DNA of 64,000 bases, taken from positions 20,955 to 84,954 of the forward strand of contig JBQMRQ010000026.1 of the NCBI GenBank assembly GCA_052174535.1, in the 5' to 3' direction. A model generated the notes under the pieces. The model searched no databases and was not told the origin of the DNA. It was given only the letters and a program-made list of their open reading frames with translations. The position numbers and the translations under genes are program-made. The DNA is from Arsenophonus sp052174535 (lineage in GTDB: Bacteria; Pseudomonadota; Gammaproteobacteria; Enterobacterales; Enterobacteriaceae). This document shows positions 23,146-35,800 of this stretch, piece by piece. How positions within the stretch are numbered: position 1 is the stretch's first letter; every line of letters begins with the position of its first letter.

Positions 23146-24189
23146 ATGGAAACCTACGCAGAATGTATTAAAAATAAATAAATTAAATTCCTTATTTTTC
23201 TATTTTTGGAAAGCCGTAAGGCCTTTTTCTTAATGATTATCATTATCTATTAAAGCTAATTCATATTTTAAATCATGACTATCATCTATTACTTAAATTT
23301 CTCACTGTTGGTTATTAGTTGATGAAGCTAGTAATACTAAATTAGGATTTAATTCACTAATTAACTATTAGCATAGAATTAATTATTTGCCGCATAATTT
23401 TTAATAAAAATTAAGATGTTTTATTTAAAATGCTAATAATATTAAAAATAATTACTTCAATAAGATACTAATACTGGTTATATTGATTAATCTATTTATT
23501 AAAATAAAGAATTAGCATTTCAGTAGTTAATTTTAATCACAAATCGGTATTAGATTATTTTTATTTTTATCGTGCTTATAAGGTATACTATAAATTGAGT
23601 TACTTACGGAAACATAAAAAATAGCTCTCACTAGTCATCAACCTGCTAGTGAGAGATTATATCAAAAAACAAGTGAATTTAATATCAATATTAATTATTT
23701 TCAGACAACAGTTAGAGAGATATTAATCTTTCATACAGTAATTTTTTGTACTCAATAAAAATTATTCAGTACTTCAATTCAGTAAATTAGAATATCAACT
23801 ATCAAAAAAATATACAATTTTTAATTGATGGAGGGTTCTGAATATACGGTTATCTTCAAATATTATCTGTACTTATATGACTAAAATAATGATGAATTTA
23901 CTAAGTTGATTAGCGACTTAAATAGTAATCAACAAATATTGATCGATACAATTAAAATCAGTATTCTCTCCATTGAATATCATCAATGGATACATCAACA
24001 TATTGCATCTTTATAGTTAAATCATGACATTATCTTCAATATCAGTGAAGAGGTAATAATAAAAAATAGCTTACAATACTACTTTTCCATATTGCTTTAT
24101 GCCCATATGGTAATCTTTTCATCGAAGATTCTATCTTCATCTATAAGAATAAAGTTGAAAACATTACATGTAATTTACATTTAAAATAA
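23146..24189 (+). pseudogene. pepQ: pepQ fossil (Xaa-Pro dipeptidase)
   Basis: Readable pieces in order: start METYAECIKNK (23146), CWLLVDEASNTKLGFNSLI near 23304 (E. coli CWLLVDGVNKPKLWFYLPV), NSNQQILIDTIK near 23925, IEYHQWIHQHIASL near 23980, then HDIIFNISEEVIIKNSL near 24025 (E. coli HQIITDMSEEAMVENDL), and the extreme C-terminus NKVENITCNLHLK ending at 24189. It is about 1.04 kb instead of 1.33 kb, with internal deletions that remove metal-binding residues, plus several stops. Followed directly by the yigZ fossil, as in E. coli. Confidence 0.85.
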
Positions 24190-24515
24190 TAAATCTTTAT
24201 TTGATACCAGCAGAGTTTATTTATTATTACTGAAGAGATTAAAAAATCCGTTTTGTTACAAATCTGGTAACAATACTCATAGAATTGCTGAAGCAAAAAA
24301 TTTTATCCAAACTATTAAAGATAAATACCCAAATCTCTGCCATCATTACTGTAACTATGTAGTTAGTAAGTCTGAAATTGTCAAAATTAAACATTTTAAT
24401 AATGGTTAGTCAACAAAAATAGACAGGTATGCTGATGATCATTCAATCGTTAACTTGGCTATATTATTATTGAAATTACCACCGTTATGATTCTTATTTT
24501 ATAGCATTAAATTGA
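24190..24515 (+). pseudogene. yigZ: yigZ fossil (IMPACT-family protein)
   Basis: Frames joined by eye give YLIPAEF and EEIKKS (24210-24255), then THRIAEAKNFIQTIKDKYPN and LCHHYCNYVV (24275-24365), matching E. coli LIPAAP, EEIKKSRF and the AKAFVESVRAEHP-DARHHCVAWV segment, then GYIIIEITTVMI near 24450-24490 matching GVGEITAVVV. Frameshifts and stops show it is dead. In E. coli yigZ lies between pepQ and trkH, as here. Confidence 0.83.
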
Positions 24516-24828
24516 TAACTAATAGATTATTTATAACTCATTTAATAGCTTTTAACAAGTACTTGCTCTTTTAAACATCTAGCTAATAATGCTTCAAAAT
24601 ATTGTTTAATACATTGTTAATATACTCATATAAAATGGTTAATCAATTAATGCAACAATCAACAGGGCAGATCGTAGCCATAGAATAGCATAAAATGCCA
24701 TTAGCAATTTTATTTTCTGCTAAACTTTTAAACAAAAGTTTACTAAAAATTACGTAATTTGAGTAAAGTCTCGTTATTTAATACCTAAATCTTAATGTTA
24801 TAACTAGATTTACAAGGAAAAACTATTC

Positions 24829-26280
24829 ATGCATTTTCGAGCTATAACCCGAATTGTGGGGCTACTCGTTATTTTATTTTCTGTTACTATGATTATTCCA
24901 GGTATAGTAGCCTTGATCTATCGAGATGGAGCAGGACGTGCTTTTAGTCAAACATTTATTGTAGTATTAATTATAGGTTTACTGCTATGGATACCAAACA
25001 GAAATAGTCGACATGATCTAAAACCTAAAGAAGGTTTTTTGATTGTTGCCCTTTTTTGGACCGTGTTAGGTAGTGTTGGAGCATTACCTTTTATTTTTTC
25101 TGATCAGCCTCATATTTCGGTTAGCGATGCTTTTTTTGAATCTTTTTCCGGTTTAACCACAACTGGAGCAACTACATTAGTTGGTTTAGATACTTTACCT
25201 AAAGCAATACTCTTTTATCGACAAATGCTACAGTGGTTAGGTGGCATGGGAATCATTGTTTTAGCGGTAGCCATATTGCCTTTATTAAGTGTAGGTGGAA
25301 TGCAACTTTATCGAGCAGAAATGCCTGGCCCTCTTAAAGACAATAAAATGCGCCCAAGAATTGCGGAAACAGCAAAAACACTTTGGTTAATTTATGTTTT
25401 GCTCACGATAGTTTGCGCGATAGCATTATGGAGCGCTGGTATGAATATTTTTGATGCTATCTCTCACAGTTTTTCTACTGTTGCTATTGGTGGATTTTCT
25501 ACTCATGACCAAAGTATTGGTTACTTTAATAGCCCTGCTATCAATACCATTATTGCTATTTTTTTACTGATTTCTGGTTGTAATTTTGCTCTTCATTTCT
25601 CCGTTTTATCTGGGCGTAGTTTGGTACTTTACTGGCGTGATCCTGAATTTAGAGTATTTATTGGTTTTCAATTAGTTTTAATACTCACTTGTACGTTAGT
25701 ACTTTTATATCATTCAGTTTATAACTCAGTGTTAAAAACATTTAATCAAGCCTTTTTTCAGGTTGTTTCTGTAGCAACAACAGCCGGATTTAGTACAGAT
25801 GGATTTGCAAATTGGCCGCTTTTTCTACCTATATTGTTACTTTTCGCTGCTTTTTTAGGCGGGTGTGCCGGATCAACCGGAGGTGGATTAAAAATTATTC
25901 GAATTTTATTATTATTCTTACAGGGTTCACGAGAGTTGAAACGTTTAGTACATCCAAATGCTGTTTACACAATAAAATTAGGCTCTAGAGCATTACCTGA
26001 ACGTATTATTGAAGCCGTTTGGGGATTTTTTTCTGCTTATACATTGGTTTTTATTATAAGCTTATTATTGTTAATTGCTACCGGTATAGATGAATTTTCT
26101 GCTTTTGCCTCAATTGCAGCAACACTGAATAATTTAGGGACAGGATTAGGCTCTGTAGCTGAAAACTTCACTACCATGAATCCAACGGGAAAATGGATCC
26201 TAATTGTCACCATGTTATTTGGTCGATTGGAAGTATTCACTTTACTTGTTCTTTTTACACCAACCTTTTGGCGGGACTAA
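24829..26280 (+). CDS. trkH: Trk potassium uptake channel subunit TrkH
   Basis: Inner-membrane potassium channel subunit. It has 483 residues, the same as E. coli TrkH, with the pattern of paired membrane helices. The four pore loops that form the selectivity filter are present: TTTGATTL near residue 112, VAIGGFST near 221, TTAGFSTDG near 323 and NLGTGLGS near 435, as are the GGMGIIVLAVAILPLLSVGG segment and the GGCAGSTGGGLKIIR gate region. A ribosome binding site (aagga) precedes the ATG. It is the first living gene after the fossils of fadB, pepQ and yigZ, and is followed 27 bases later by hemG, so the two form a unit as in E. coli. It normally needs TrkA for gating; trkA is not in this window. 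Confidence 0.97.
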   Translation: MHFRAITRIVGLLVILFSVTMIIPGIVALIYRDGAGRAFSQTFIVVLIIGLLLWIPNRNSRHDLKPKEGFLIVALFWTVLGSVGALPFIFSDQPHISVSDAFFESFSGLTTTGATTLVGLDTLPKAILFYRQMLQWLGGMGIIVLAVAILPLLSVGGMQLYRAEMPGPLKDNKMRPRIAETAKTLWLIYVLLTIVCAIALWSAGMNIFDAISHSFSTVAIGGFSTHDQSIGYFNSPAINTIIAIFLLISGCNFALHFSVLSGRSLVLYWRDPEFRVFIGFQLVLILTCTLVLLYHSVYNSVLKTFNQAFFQVVSVATTAGFSTDGFANWPLFLPILLLFAAFLGGCAGSTGGGLKIIRILLLFLQGSRELKRLVHPNAVYTIKLGSRALPERIIEAVWGFFSAYTLVFIISLLLLIATGIDEFSAFASIAATLNNLGTGLGSVAENFTTMNPTGKWILIVTMLFGRLEVFTLLVLFTPTFWRD

Positions 26281-26307
26281 TCCTTATATATAATATAAAG
26301 GTAATAT

Positions 26308-26835
26308 ATGAGCTATTTGCTACTTTATTCTGGCGAAAATGGTCAGACTAAAAAGATAATACTTAAAATTACTGATTATTTACGTAAAGAAGGTAAGCAA
26401 TGTGATGTCAGAAATTTAAATATGGATAAAGATTTTAATCTTTCTGTTTACCAAAAAGTATTAGTTGGTGCATCAATCCGTTATGGTCATTTTAATTCTA
26501 CGGTATTAAATTTTGCGAAAAATTACCAAAAAGAGTTAAATACTATGCCAAGTGCATTTTTTAGCGTTAATTTAACGGCCAGAAAAAAAGGAAAAGATAC
26601 ATCTGAAACAAATATTTATGTCTGTAAATTTTTATCTAAAACTCCGTGGAAACCAAATATTACTAATGTATTTGCTGGAGCGCTACGTTATCCTCAATAT
26701 AACTGGTTTGATCGTATCATGATTCAATTTATTATGAAAATAACGGGGGGAGAAACTAATATAAATAAAGAAGTTGAATATACTGATTGGAAAAAAGTTG
26801 AATACTTTGCGCGTGAATTTAATTTACTTAAATAA
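26308..26835 (+). CDS. placeholder
   Basis: placeholder. Confidence 0.
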   Translation: MSYLLLYSGENGQTKKIILKITDYLRKEGKQCDVRNLNMDKDFNLSVYQKVLVGASIRYGHFNSTVLNFAKNYQKELNTMPSAFFSVNLTARKKGKDTSETNIYVCKFLSKTPWKPNITNVFAGALRYPQYNWFDRIMIQFIMKITGGETNINKEVEYTDWKKVEYFAREFNLLK

Positions 26836-29800
26836 AAATTTAATTAAAAAATAGCTATTTCTTTTTTTTGAAAAAGAGCAAATAGCTAAAATTTGTAAAT
26901 TATTGCTTGCTAGTTAGCTATAGAGAAATAACTTATTTGATACTTATGAAAATTGTGAGATTCTATGGAGAAGATTTCTTGATATTAGAAGTGATTTTAT
27001 TATTTGATATAATAGATTAAAAAACAAACAATTATTCCATCTAAAAATAAATTTTTAATAAAATTAAAAATTAAGCTTTAATATCCCTTAAATAGTTTTC
27101 TTGGATCAACACTAATTCAACTTCTGGATCGTATGTTAACATTAGAGCAATCTGTTTCTGAACTGGTTTCAGTAGTACTGATTACAATTTTGGATAAAAT
27201 CCCTCTAAATTGCTCTTCATGACATAGATTATATCTAAACTTCTCATTTTCCATGTATTTTCAAGCTTAAAATGAATTAATTTTCTGAATTACTTAGTTT
27301 CACTAAAAGTATACATCATCATTATAACTGATAAATTTAGATAATTAAACACGTTCTTGGGGTTATAATATCTCCAAGATTATTGAAATATTTTATGTAT
27401 AGGAGATCCACATGAAAATAGTGTTGTTTTCTGATTTAATAGTTCAAATGATTCAATAAAACTACTTATAGTTATTCAATGCCTATGTTTTTGCCTATGT
27501 TTTTGCTAATTCAATTCTTAAAAAGATTAATATTAGGTCTCGAGCTTCTCTTAAGATAATCATTAATCGTTGAATAATTAATTCCATATTCCTTTGATAT
27601 TTTTGTATAGATATTGAGCCTATTAGCATTTTAGTCGCGCGGTAACTGTTTATTTATGCCTTATTTTAAGAAAAAAATCTAATTCTTTTTTATCCATAGT
27701 TTATTTTTCTTTCATGTTATTCCTTTTAAAGCAGAATATATATAAAACTTGCGCATAATTTAAAAGAATTAAATTTTTATTAACTTTATTTTTTAAAACA
27801 ATAGTCTATTAAAAGCAATAAACTCTATTATTAGATATAAGTTTATTCTTTAAGAGTAAAGAAATAATATTTAAAAAAAAATTATAAAGCATGATAATAT
27901 TAGTGTAGATAATATATTGTTACAACAGTGAATGTAAAGAAATTCATACTATGTGAATTATTCATGCTAGCAGAACTGAAACCTGATTTACTAAAAATAT
28001 GCTTGATCGCCATTATAAAATATGAACGCATTATTACTGAAACGATTAGTATTCCTCCTGAAGATATTTGATCAACTGGTATCCTCATTTCTGTATGATT
28101 GCTATACTGATGTTTCTATCAGTAACTTAATTAATTGAGATTTCATGATTATCTGTCACAGTATAGTGGTTTTTGCTGACACTAAATTCATGAAACATAA
28201 ACGTAAAGATAACAAATATTAAGGTACTAACATTGATTGCTTACCCATTGAAGTCTATTATGCAGATTCGTAATTGTTATCTTATTGTAATAAAGTATAT
28301 TTAAGGATAGAAAATAGATTTATGAAGTATAATAAGTGAAGCCTATCTCCTGACCGTCATACACTAAATTTACTACTATAACCCTATTAGATAGTAAAAT
28401 TCTATTGCAGCATTATCAAAAAGATTTATTAAAAAAATAACCTGAATTATTCAAAATTCATATTATTTTCCGAGAAGTGATATACTTATTAATAACGCTA
28501 GGTTTTTTGACAACAACCTTTATAATGTACATTACCGAAAAATTCTACTATACCAGCCACCACTGAGCTAGACTAAAATGGTGCGCGTAATATCATTACT
28601 ACCAATGCAAGTTTTGTGATGAAATGATAGATGTGCAATGCGTTCTATTTTAAAAAAAATAGATACTACTGGAATATATTATTCGCCTGCACCCTGTTTG
28701 TTAGTGCTTTAAATTATCTTTCTCAATCTGATATTTATAAATCCACTTCTTTGGACAGTAGAAGCACAAAAAAATCTTTCAGTACATGATCTCCTTTTCA
28801 ACTGCAGGGGATTTAAATTTATATATTAATCTCTCTTTCCCACCTACATCTCGCAGCTTGCAGAGAGATGTGGAGATATTATGATAAGATCGATTTCTGT
28901 GAATCGTTTAAAGAGAATTGCTCAAGGCAGCGTTAATACTCAACATCTGGAGTTTTACTCTCAGATGGCTGATTTTTATCTATAAAACGATTTCTATACA
29001 TCTGTTTAATACCTACATTCAGAATACTTCTTTAAAGTGGAACTCAAAGATTAGACAACCTCTTGCATCTCATTACGCTGGATGAAGCGATTAGAAGAAA
29101 AACTGTATTAGCATCTCTCTTATTTTACCAAGCAGGATAGAACGCTTGATATCAATAAGCGTGACATTGAGACCTGTAGTAAGATAGCTATGTTAAAAAA
29201 GGTTGTTACTTTGATCGGAGAGAAATTCATAGTCACGCCTGTATTAAATTGTTATGATTTTAAGCAATCTTTTCCAGATTAGATAATTCTTAAATAAGAG
29301 AACCCTCTTACACTATAAAATTTACTCAGCCATTCTTTTAGTCAGCTAATATAATTGCTCAAATTTTAAATTTAAAATTCCTTACTAATAACTATTTGAT
29401 TATGCAATATTATTAGTTATAGTAACTAATTTCATACTTACTAGAAAATGTTTTATACTATTTAGCTCCATTTCAGAAAAAGATAAACTCTGATCAATGA
29501 TCAACTAAAGAAAGCGGCTGATCACAACACTCTAGATTAAACTCTTCAAGAATCATATTGTTTACATGACCTTCTTAATCTCAAGTGATTAAGAACAAGA
29601 TTCACTATTTCCTTTTATTTTTTACTCTCCCACGTTTTATAGCTTTCCCATATTGGGAATCACACTTTTCTTTAAAGAATTAAGAAAATATTTTATTTAC
29701 TTCAATAATATCACTTAATAGACTTAAATTAAGTGTTCCTACTAAAGCAAAAAAGTAATGCCTACATTTAAAGACTGTTTTAAATTAACACCTCTTTCTT

Positions 29801-32800
29801 TTGCTGACTTACGTAAAGTTAAGCTATTCAACATATATATAGCAGATAATTAAATCATCTATTCTTGTGATATAATTTTGCTAGAGACTTTCAATAAGAT
29901 TGTTAAATCTTTTTATGTAATCGGGGATTTTACAACGATATCGCTGTAACCCTCTAAAATGAATATTCCCCCAGTTGGGGTATTATGTTAAGTGTAATAA
30001 TATGGATAAGATAAAGTAGAATAGTTACTTAAATCCGTGATTTATATCATCTGATAGGATGGATTCTCGCCAAGCCATCTAATAAGATAAAAATTTATGT
30101 TAACAGTGAGTAAAGAAATAGTTTCCTTGATATATATGACTGTTTGTTTTTCATGACAACTAATTGTAGTAAAGATCTTTTATACAGCATAAGAGATTTT
30201 TAGCAACAACCTTTACTAACATAGTTATAAAAGACCACCAATAAACGAATGCGCCCATAGAAATATTTTTACGTACCGTCTAAGTTATAGCGATGGTGGT
30301 GGTATCTATCACACCAAATGATTTTTAGACAAAATACAATATGAGCAGACTTGTGCGGCCCCTTCTTGAAATTTTAAGCCTTAACCAGATATTCAAACTG
30401 TGAAATGCAGCGCTAAAACTAAAATATTGACCTATATCAGACGCATCTTACAACGGTTCTGGAGGCCATTTAACTCAACTATCGTTACTGTTTTAACGAA
30501 GACTTCACTCACAAGAGCAATCCTGTCAGTATTTATGTATTTAGCTATCTCGCCGGGTTTAAACAAGCGCGAGGCGTTGCACGTAGAGTAGCATAACGTC
30601 ATGTTATGATCAACAAAAGCATATAATCCTCTACATACTTATCTGGCTAACCCTATCTGATAAGGTTAAACCTTTAACTGCATCAGCCAACGACAGGTAT
30701 CTGGCCAAGGTTAGCTGAGTACATTTCTGGCTCGGACATTGTGGATTATATTACACTCATGGAAATAGTATCCCGAATGAATGCTAAGACTTAAAGGTGA
30801 ACTGAAAGCATAAAGTCTGATTCTAACTGCCAATCAGTTCATATTTGATACTTTCTGTATATCAAAGTAGTGTATAATATACTACAAAATGACAATGACC
30901 TCATAAAGAATATACAATCAAGCGTTCGAGGCATGTATGACATCGACTATGCTGGACAGTTTTAATATGCTGGATAATATCAGCCTATTAGGCATTTCCT
31001 ATTCATATTCCTAGGAATGGAATATACTGATAACATCAGATATATGATAACTATAACCTGATAAGCGAGAATCCTGCTAATAAAACGTTTTGTAATATTC
31101 ATAGGTAATTTCTGGTATTTTTAAAAGATAGTCAGACAACAGATCGATATTCCCAGGTGATGGTAAGCGATATGCCAAAACATTTAGCATTCTGGATATT
31201 CATCTCTAACCCGCGCCGCGCATTCTATTTTCAGTCGCCAGATAGCCCCGCGGGTAACATGACCACTAATTTTGAAAAAAGACATTCATTATATTTTCTA
31301 AATTAAACAAACGCCGTCTCGCACTGCAAAACGCAGAATAAAACGTATTCAGCCGTCACAGATAAACTCCACAATAGCTAAAAAATCCTAGACATATGAA
31401 TAGCGCTATAAAAACAGCTTACTGACTCAGCGTGTTTATATAATGCGACCTCTGTTTGACATATTAATGCCCGTTCAAAAGCTATACAATACAGAAGATT
31501 ATTTGGAAAAAGGTTAAAGCAAGTTTTTCCTGACTACCATTTACTACCTGGGAATTATCCCGGTGCTATATTCTGCATCAGTTTCGACAACTAACACGCT
31601 AGCCGGCAGTTACGTAATGGCAGCTATTTCAGGAAGAAATTGCAGCTATATGGATAGATTTTTTATGAGGACAAAAAATAGACTATCCCTGTGTTTGGGG
31701 TACTTACCCAGCACCATACAGGAGGTGGTACCTATTCTAATTTAGCTGCTTTATCTTTAAGAATTACGCAGTATACGGAATTTTGCCAAATTTCTGGAAA
31801 TTTATGGATGCTGCTGCTGGTAGGTAAATATCCCAGCTAAGTGAGTTATTAAATAAGAAACCGCTATAATGCGAGCGGCGGTGATAAATATTGACTACTA
31901 GTTGTATAAGCCTGTAGTTTTTAGGCTGCTGCTAATGCTCAATCCTGGGTACCCCCTTTCATAAAAATGATTATCTGTGGAATTTGCAGATGAGTTACGT
32001 AATGCGGTGTCCAAATAGATCTGCAACGTTGATTTACGTCAACTATTTATGTGGACTCTAACAACAATGTCATTTATCCTCTCCTGGCGCTGAATAACCC
32101 GTCGAGATTAACCGCAGCCGGCTAGGCAGGAATAAACACCTAGTGTTTAATACAATGGAGAGCAAAGAGATGACTGCTTTTCGGACGCGATCGTCAACCT
32201 AACAATATGGATGAATATTGGTATTAATGGACACATGAAAACTAAAGATCCCTTGTACTCTAACAACACGCCCGATAAATCCGTTTCCCATTATCCTAAA
32301 GAATAGGCTTTCCTAGGGATAGCAATGATCATATTTCCCGTGGGTAGGAATCTCTCTGCGCTATTAGGTAGCCGGTCCAGACATCCAGAAAGTTTCGATA
32401 ACCGGACGCGCTGGATATAGAATCACTTAACTCCTCGATCAATTGAGCTAATACAGTATAATTTGACCAGAGTAGCTACGCTACTTTGAAGCAATTGATG
32501 ATATGAGTACTATTTTTATTCTACAAAATATTAATTTTTAGAAAAAAATTAGATTGTTCAGAATAAATCTTCTAGAAGAAAAAACTGAATAAATCAGAAA
32601 AACAATATATAACTTCATATTGTGATATCGTTTATTTATCCGAAGCGGTTTTATGATTTACATTACAAAATAAATTATGATAGACTGACTGATTTTTTTT
32701 ATGATTCCAAAAATAGATCATATAGCAATGCATCTAACTCCTCTTGATCCCCCCTTAATTGTTCTCTTGACATGAATAAGTATTAGCTGCCTCTATTCAT

Positions 32801-35800
32801 TATTATCTAGAGTTTCAAGAAACGCATAAGTCAAGCCGATAATACTGGATATAACTTATTAAGAACAATTACTAAAAGTATGCTTCTCGATGGATCTCCT
32901 CACCTATAGGGAATGGGGATAATCTCAGTCTACTTTCCACTCAACAAACATAAAATAACTGGGATAATAGAACAGACGAATACAGACAGGATAACTAGTA
33001 TTTTTCTCTGAAAAAATACTAAAGAGTAATTCATCTAGATATATATATCTTCCGCCAAACTAAATTATTTTTACTATTAATGAGGACTGAATAACTTTCT
33101 TAAAAAAGACGATAAAAGTATCACTCCGTGAACGCATTTATCTGTAGAGAAAGTGCTTTTGCTTGCAGCACTTGTATCATTAAGTTTCCCTATCTTGAAC
33201 GGCTACTTATTATACCTATCCTGAATGGTTCCCATAGTATTTTTCTGCTAAAAATGTAAGCAAAAGTCTGCAGTTTATGCAATGTCAAAGCTATATAGTG
33301 TTGATTAGCACAACAGGTTCATATTTTACTCGATTGCAACTAGCAATACATTATTTTTACTATATTCCATCTTCTTTAGTCTTTTCAACATAACTAGCTT
33401 ATAAGACTCAACGCTATATTTTGACTAATTAACCCTATACTATATGCTGCAGTGGACACGTAAATAGAGTATTGAAATTGATATCTTCTGTGCATTTTAC
33501 ACTTATGTTCAACAACTTAATCAATATCTACATGTTTATACGAATATTATCTATTACGATCTAGATATTAAACATCCTGTATATGTGGTAATCTGTTTTA
33601 AAAAATAGCAATCGAAGAAATCTGAAAATACGATATCATTCAGGTGTAATGCGTTAGAGCTATGAGTTGATAAATATTAGTATCTTTCTAGTCTTTTGTA
33701 AATATCTGCACTAGGAAGCAGTGACAGGGTTACCTAAAAGTCACAGTACAGACAGATGTTACTAAAAAGTGAACTTTACTAAAAAGACAAAAAAGAGTGG
33801 CATATTATGAAATAGCTCTAGCGCTACCTTAAACGTCTCAGTATTCGTATCAAAACTCTGACATTAATGAGGGGGTTACAAATTATTGCTAGAGATAAGC
33901 TTACTAGAGTATTGGCAACAAGACTCCCTTGAGATAGAAAGAGATGATCTGGCGTTATATATTAGCTATAATTCTAGCAAAGCATTTAAGATGTTACGTT
34001 ACTATAATTTTTATCGAATTCTTAAAAGGAAGCAAATTATACCGAATATATATAAGAACCAATATACATAAATATGCTAAAAATGATGACAGCTCGCAAA
34101 AAATGAAGGTTTGCTTTTTCTGATAAAAAGATTGCTGCGAATAAATCTATAAAATGTATTTTATGTGGCAAAAGGCTACTTTTATCAACGTTTAGCCATA
34201 AGCAAGCAGATAACGAAATTATTATCAGAAAAAATACATAGAATAAAAAACGATAGCTATTAAGCCTAATTAATATGGTTAATATCTCTAAAATTAAAGT
34301 ATTAAATTAAAAATATAGAATAGATCAAGCAACCAATTATTCTATTTTTTAGGAAAATAAATGGCTTTCACTCTTAACTTAAAGAGTGATTTAATTTGCT
34401 AACCATGACGTTTTCGAATATCAAAATACGCTCTGTAAATTCTTTGCCATTGTATATAAATAGACGATAAATAACTATGGAATGCGTGCTCGGGTTAAGA
34501 TCACGTAAAAAACGTAAAAATTGTCCGCAGTATTGCCTTATAAAATACACAAAAACTCTCTCCTATAGAGTTGCGCAATATTTTTTTAGAAAAATAACAT
34601 CATGAAGTTTTATTTGGAATTTTCGAAATAAATTTATATATACGTACAGATAATCAAAATACCAGATTTAAAGTTTTATGCTTCAGATTCGGATCCTTCC
34701 TGCCTCATTTCGCATAAATTTCACACTTCGTTGTCTGCGTAAACAACAATATTCAGATCATATTAAGATATAAAAACAGGGTTCAGGAAATTTGTGTACA
34801 AATGGCAGCGCAGCTCGGCAAGAAAGAAACCGTTATTTTGAAACAAAAGGACTACGATTTCTTGATCTGGCAATAGCATTCAGCAAATAATGGGAAGATA
34901 TGTATAATTATAAACATCATTTTGTTTTTACCCTTTACCAATTAGTGAGTTTAGAGATATCATAATTATCTAGCTAAAGTAGATGCGGGCTTTTTATTTA
35001 GCTGGGGATGGAGCTTTCATCATCATAGTATTTTACTATCAACTATATTCCTTAATGGATATCTTGTGACGAATATGGCTTTTACGATGAGCATCTATAT
35101 ATAATAGTTTTAAACTAAACACATCCATTTTATTAGGTAATATCTAAAATTAAATTAGTTGAATCACAAAGAATTAATCATAATAGTTCTGATTACATAT
35201 CTTAATAATTTATAATTTGATATACTAATAAAATATGATGTTATCTATAAATCATAACATAGAAGATTTGCATCTTATTTTCCCTAAAGACAGGGAAATA
35301 GATAAATCAATAAAAAATCTAAAAAGATAGAAACTTTCTGCTTAATCCAAAAAGTTCAAATATAAAAAATAGTGCGTGATGGAAAAACGAATTTTAACTA
35401 TTTAAGCAATATTTCTAAATTACTTTTTCATTAAATTTAATCTAAAAAAATGTATACCATACTAATTCATTCAAGTGTAATGGATTAGTTATTTTATTCG
35501 ATATAGACTACCCTCTCATCAATCCTATGATCATACAAGATAATATCATTAATAAACTAAAATGCATATTTAAAAAAGAAATTTCACCACAAAAGAGGTC
35601 AATATCAGGCGATTTAGTTATCACTATTAATGATAAATGATATTTAAAAAAAACTTAAAAACGATTTATTCGGAGACTAAATGATAAAAATCCTTCAATT
35701 ATTCTTATTAAGATCCTAAATCAAAATATAACTTAGCTACTAAGCTAATAAATAATTTAAGAAAAATAATTAATTGTAATTAAAATAGCATTTTTCTATT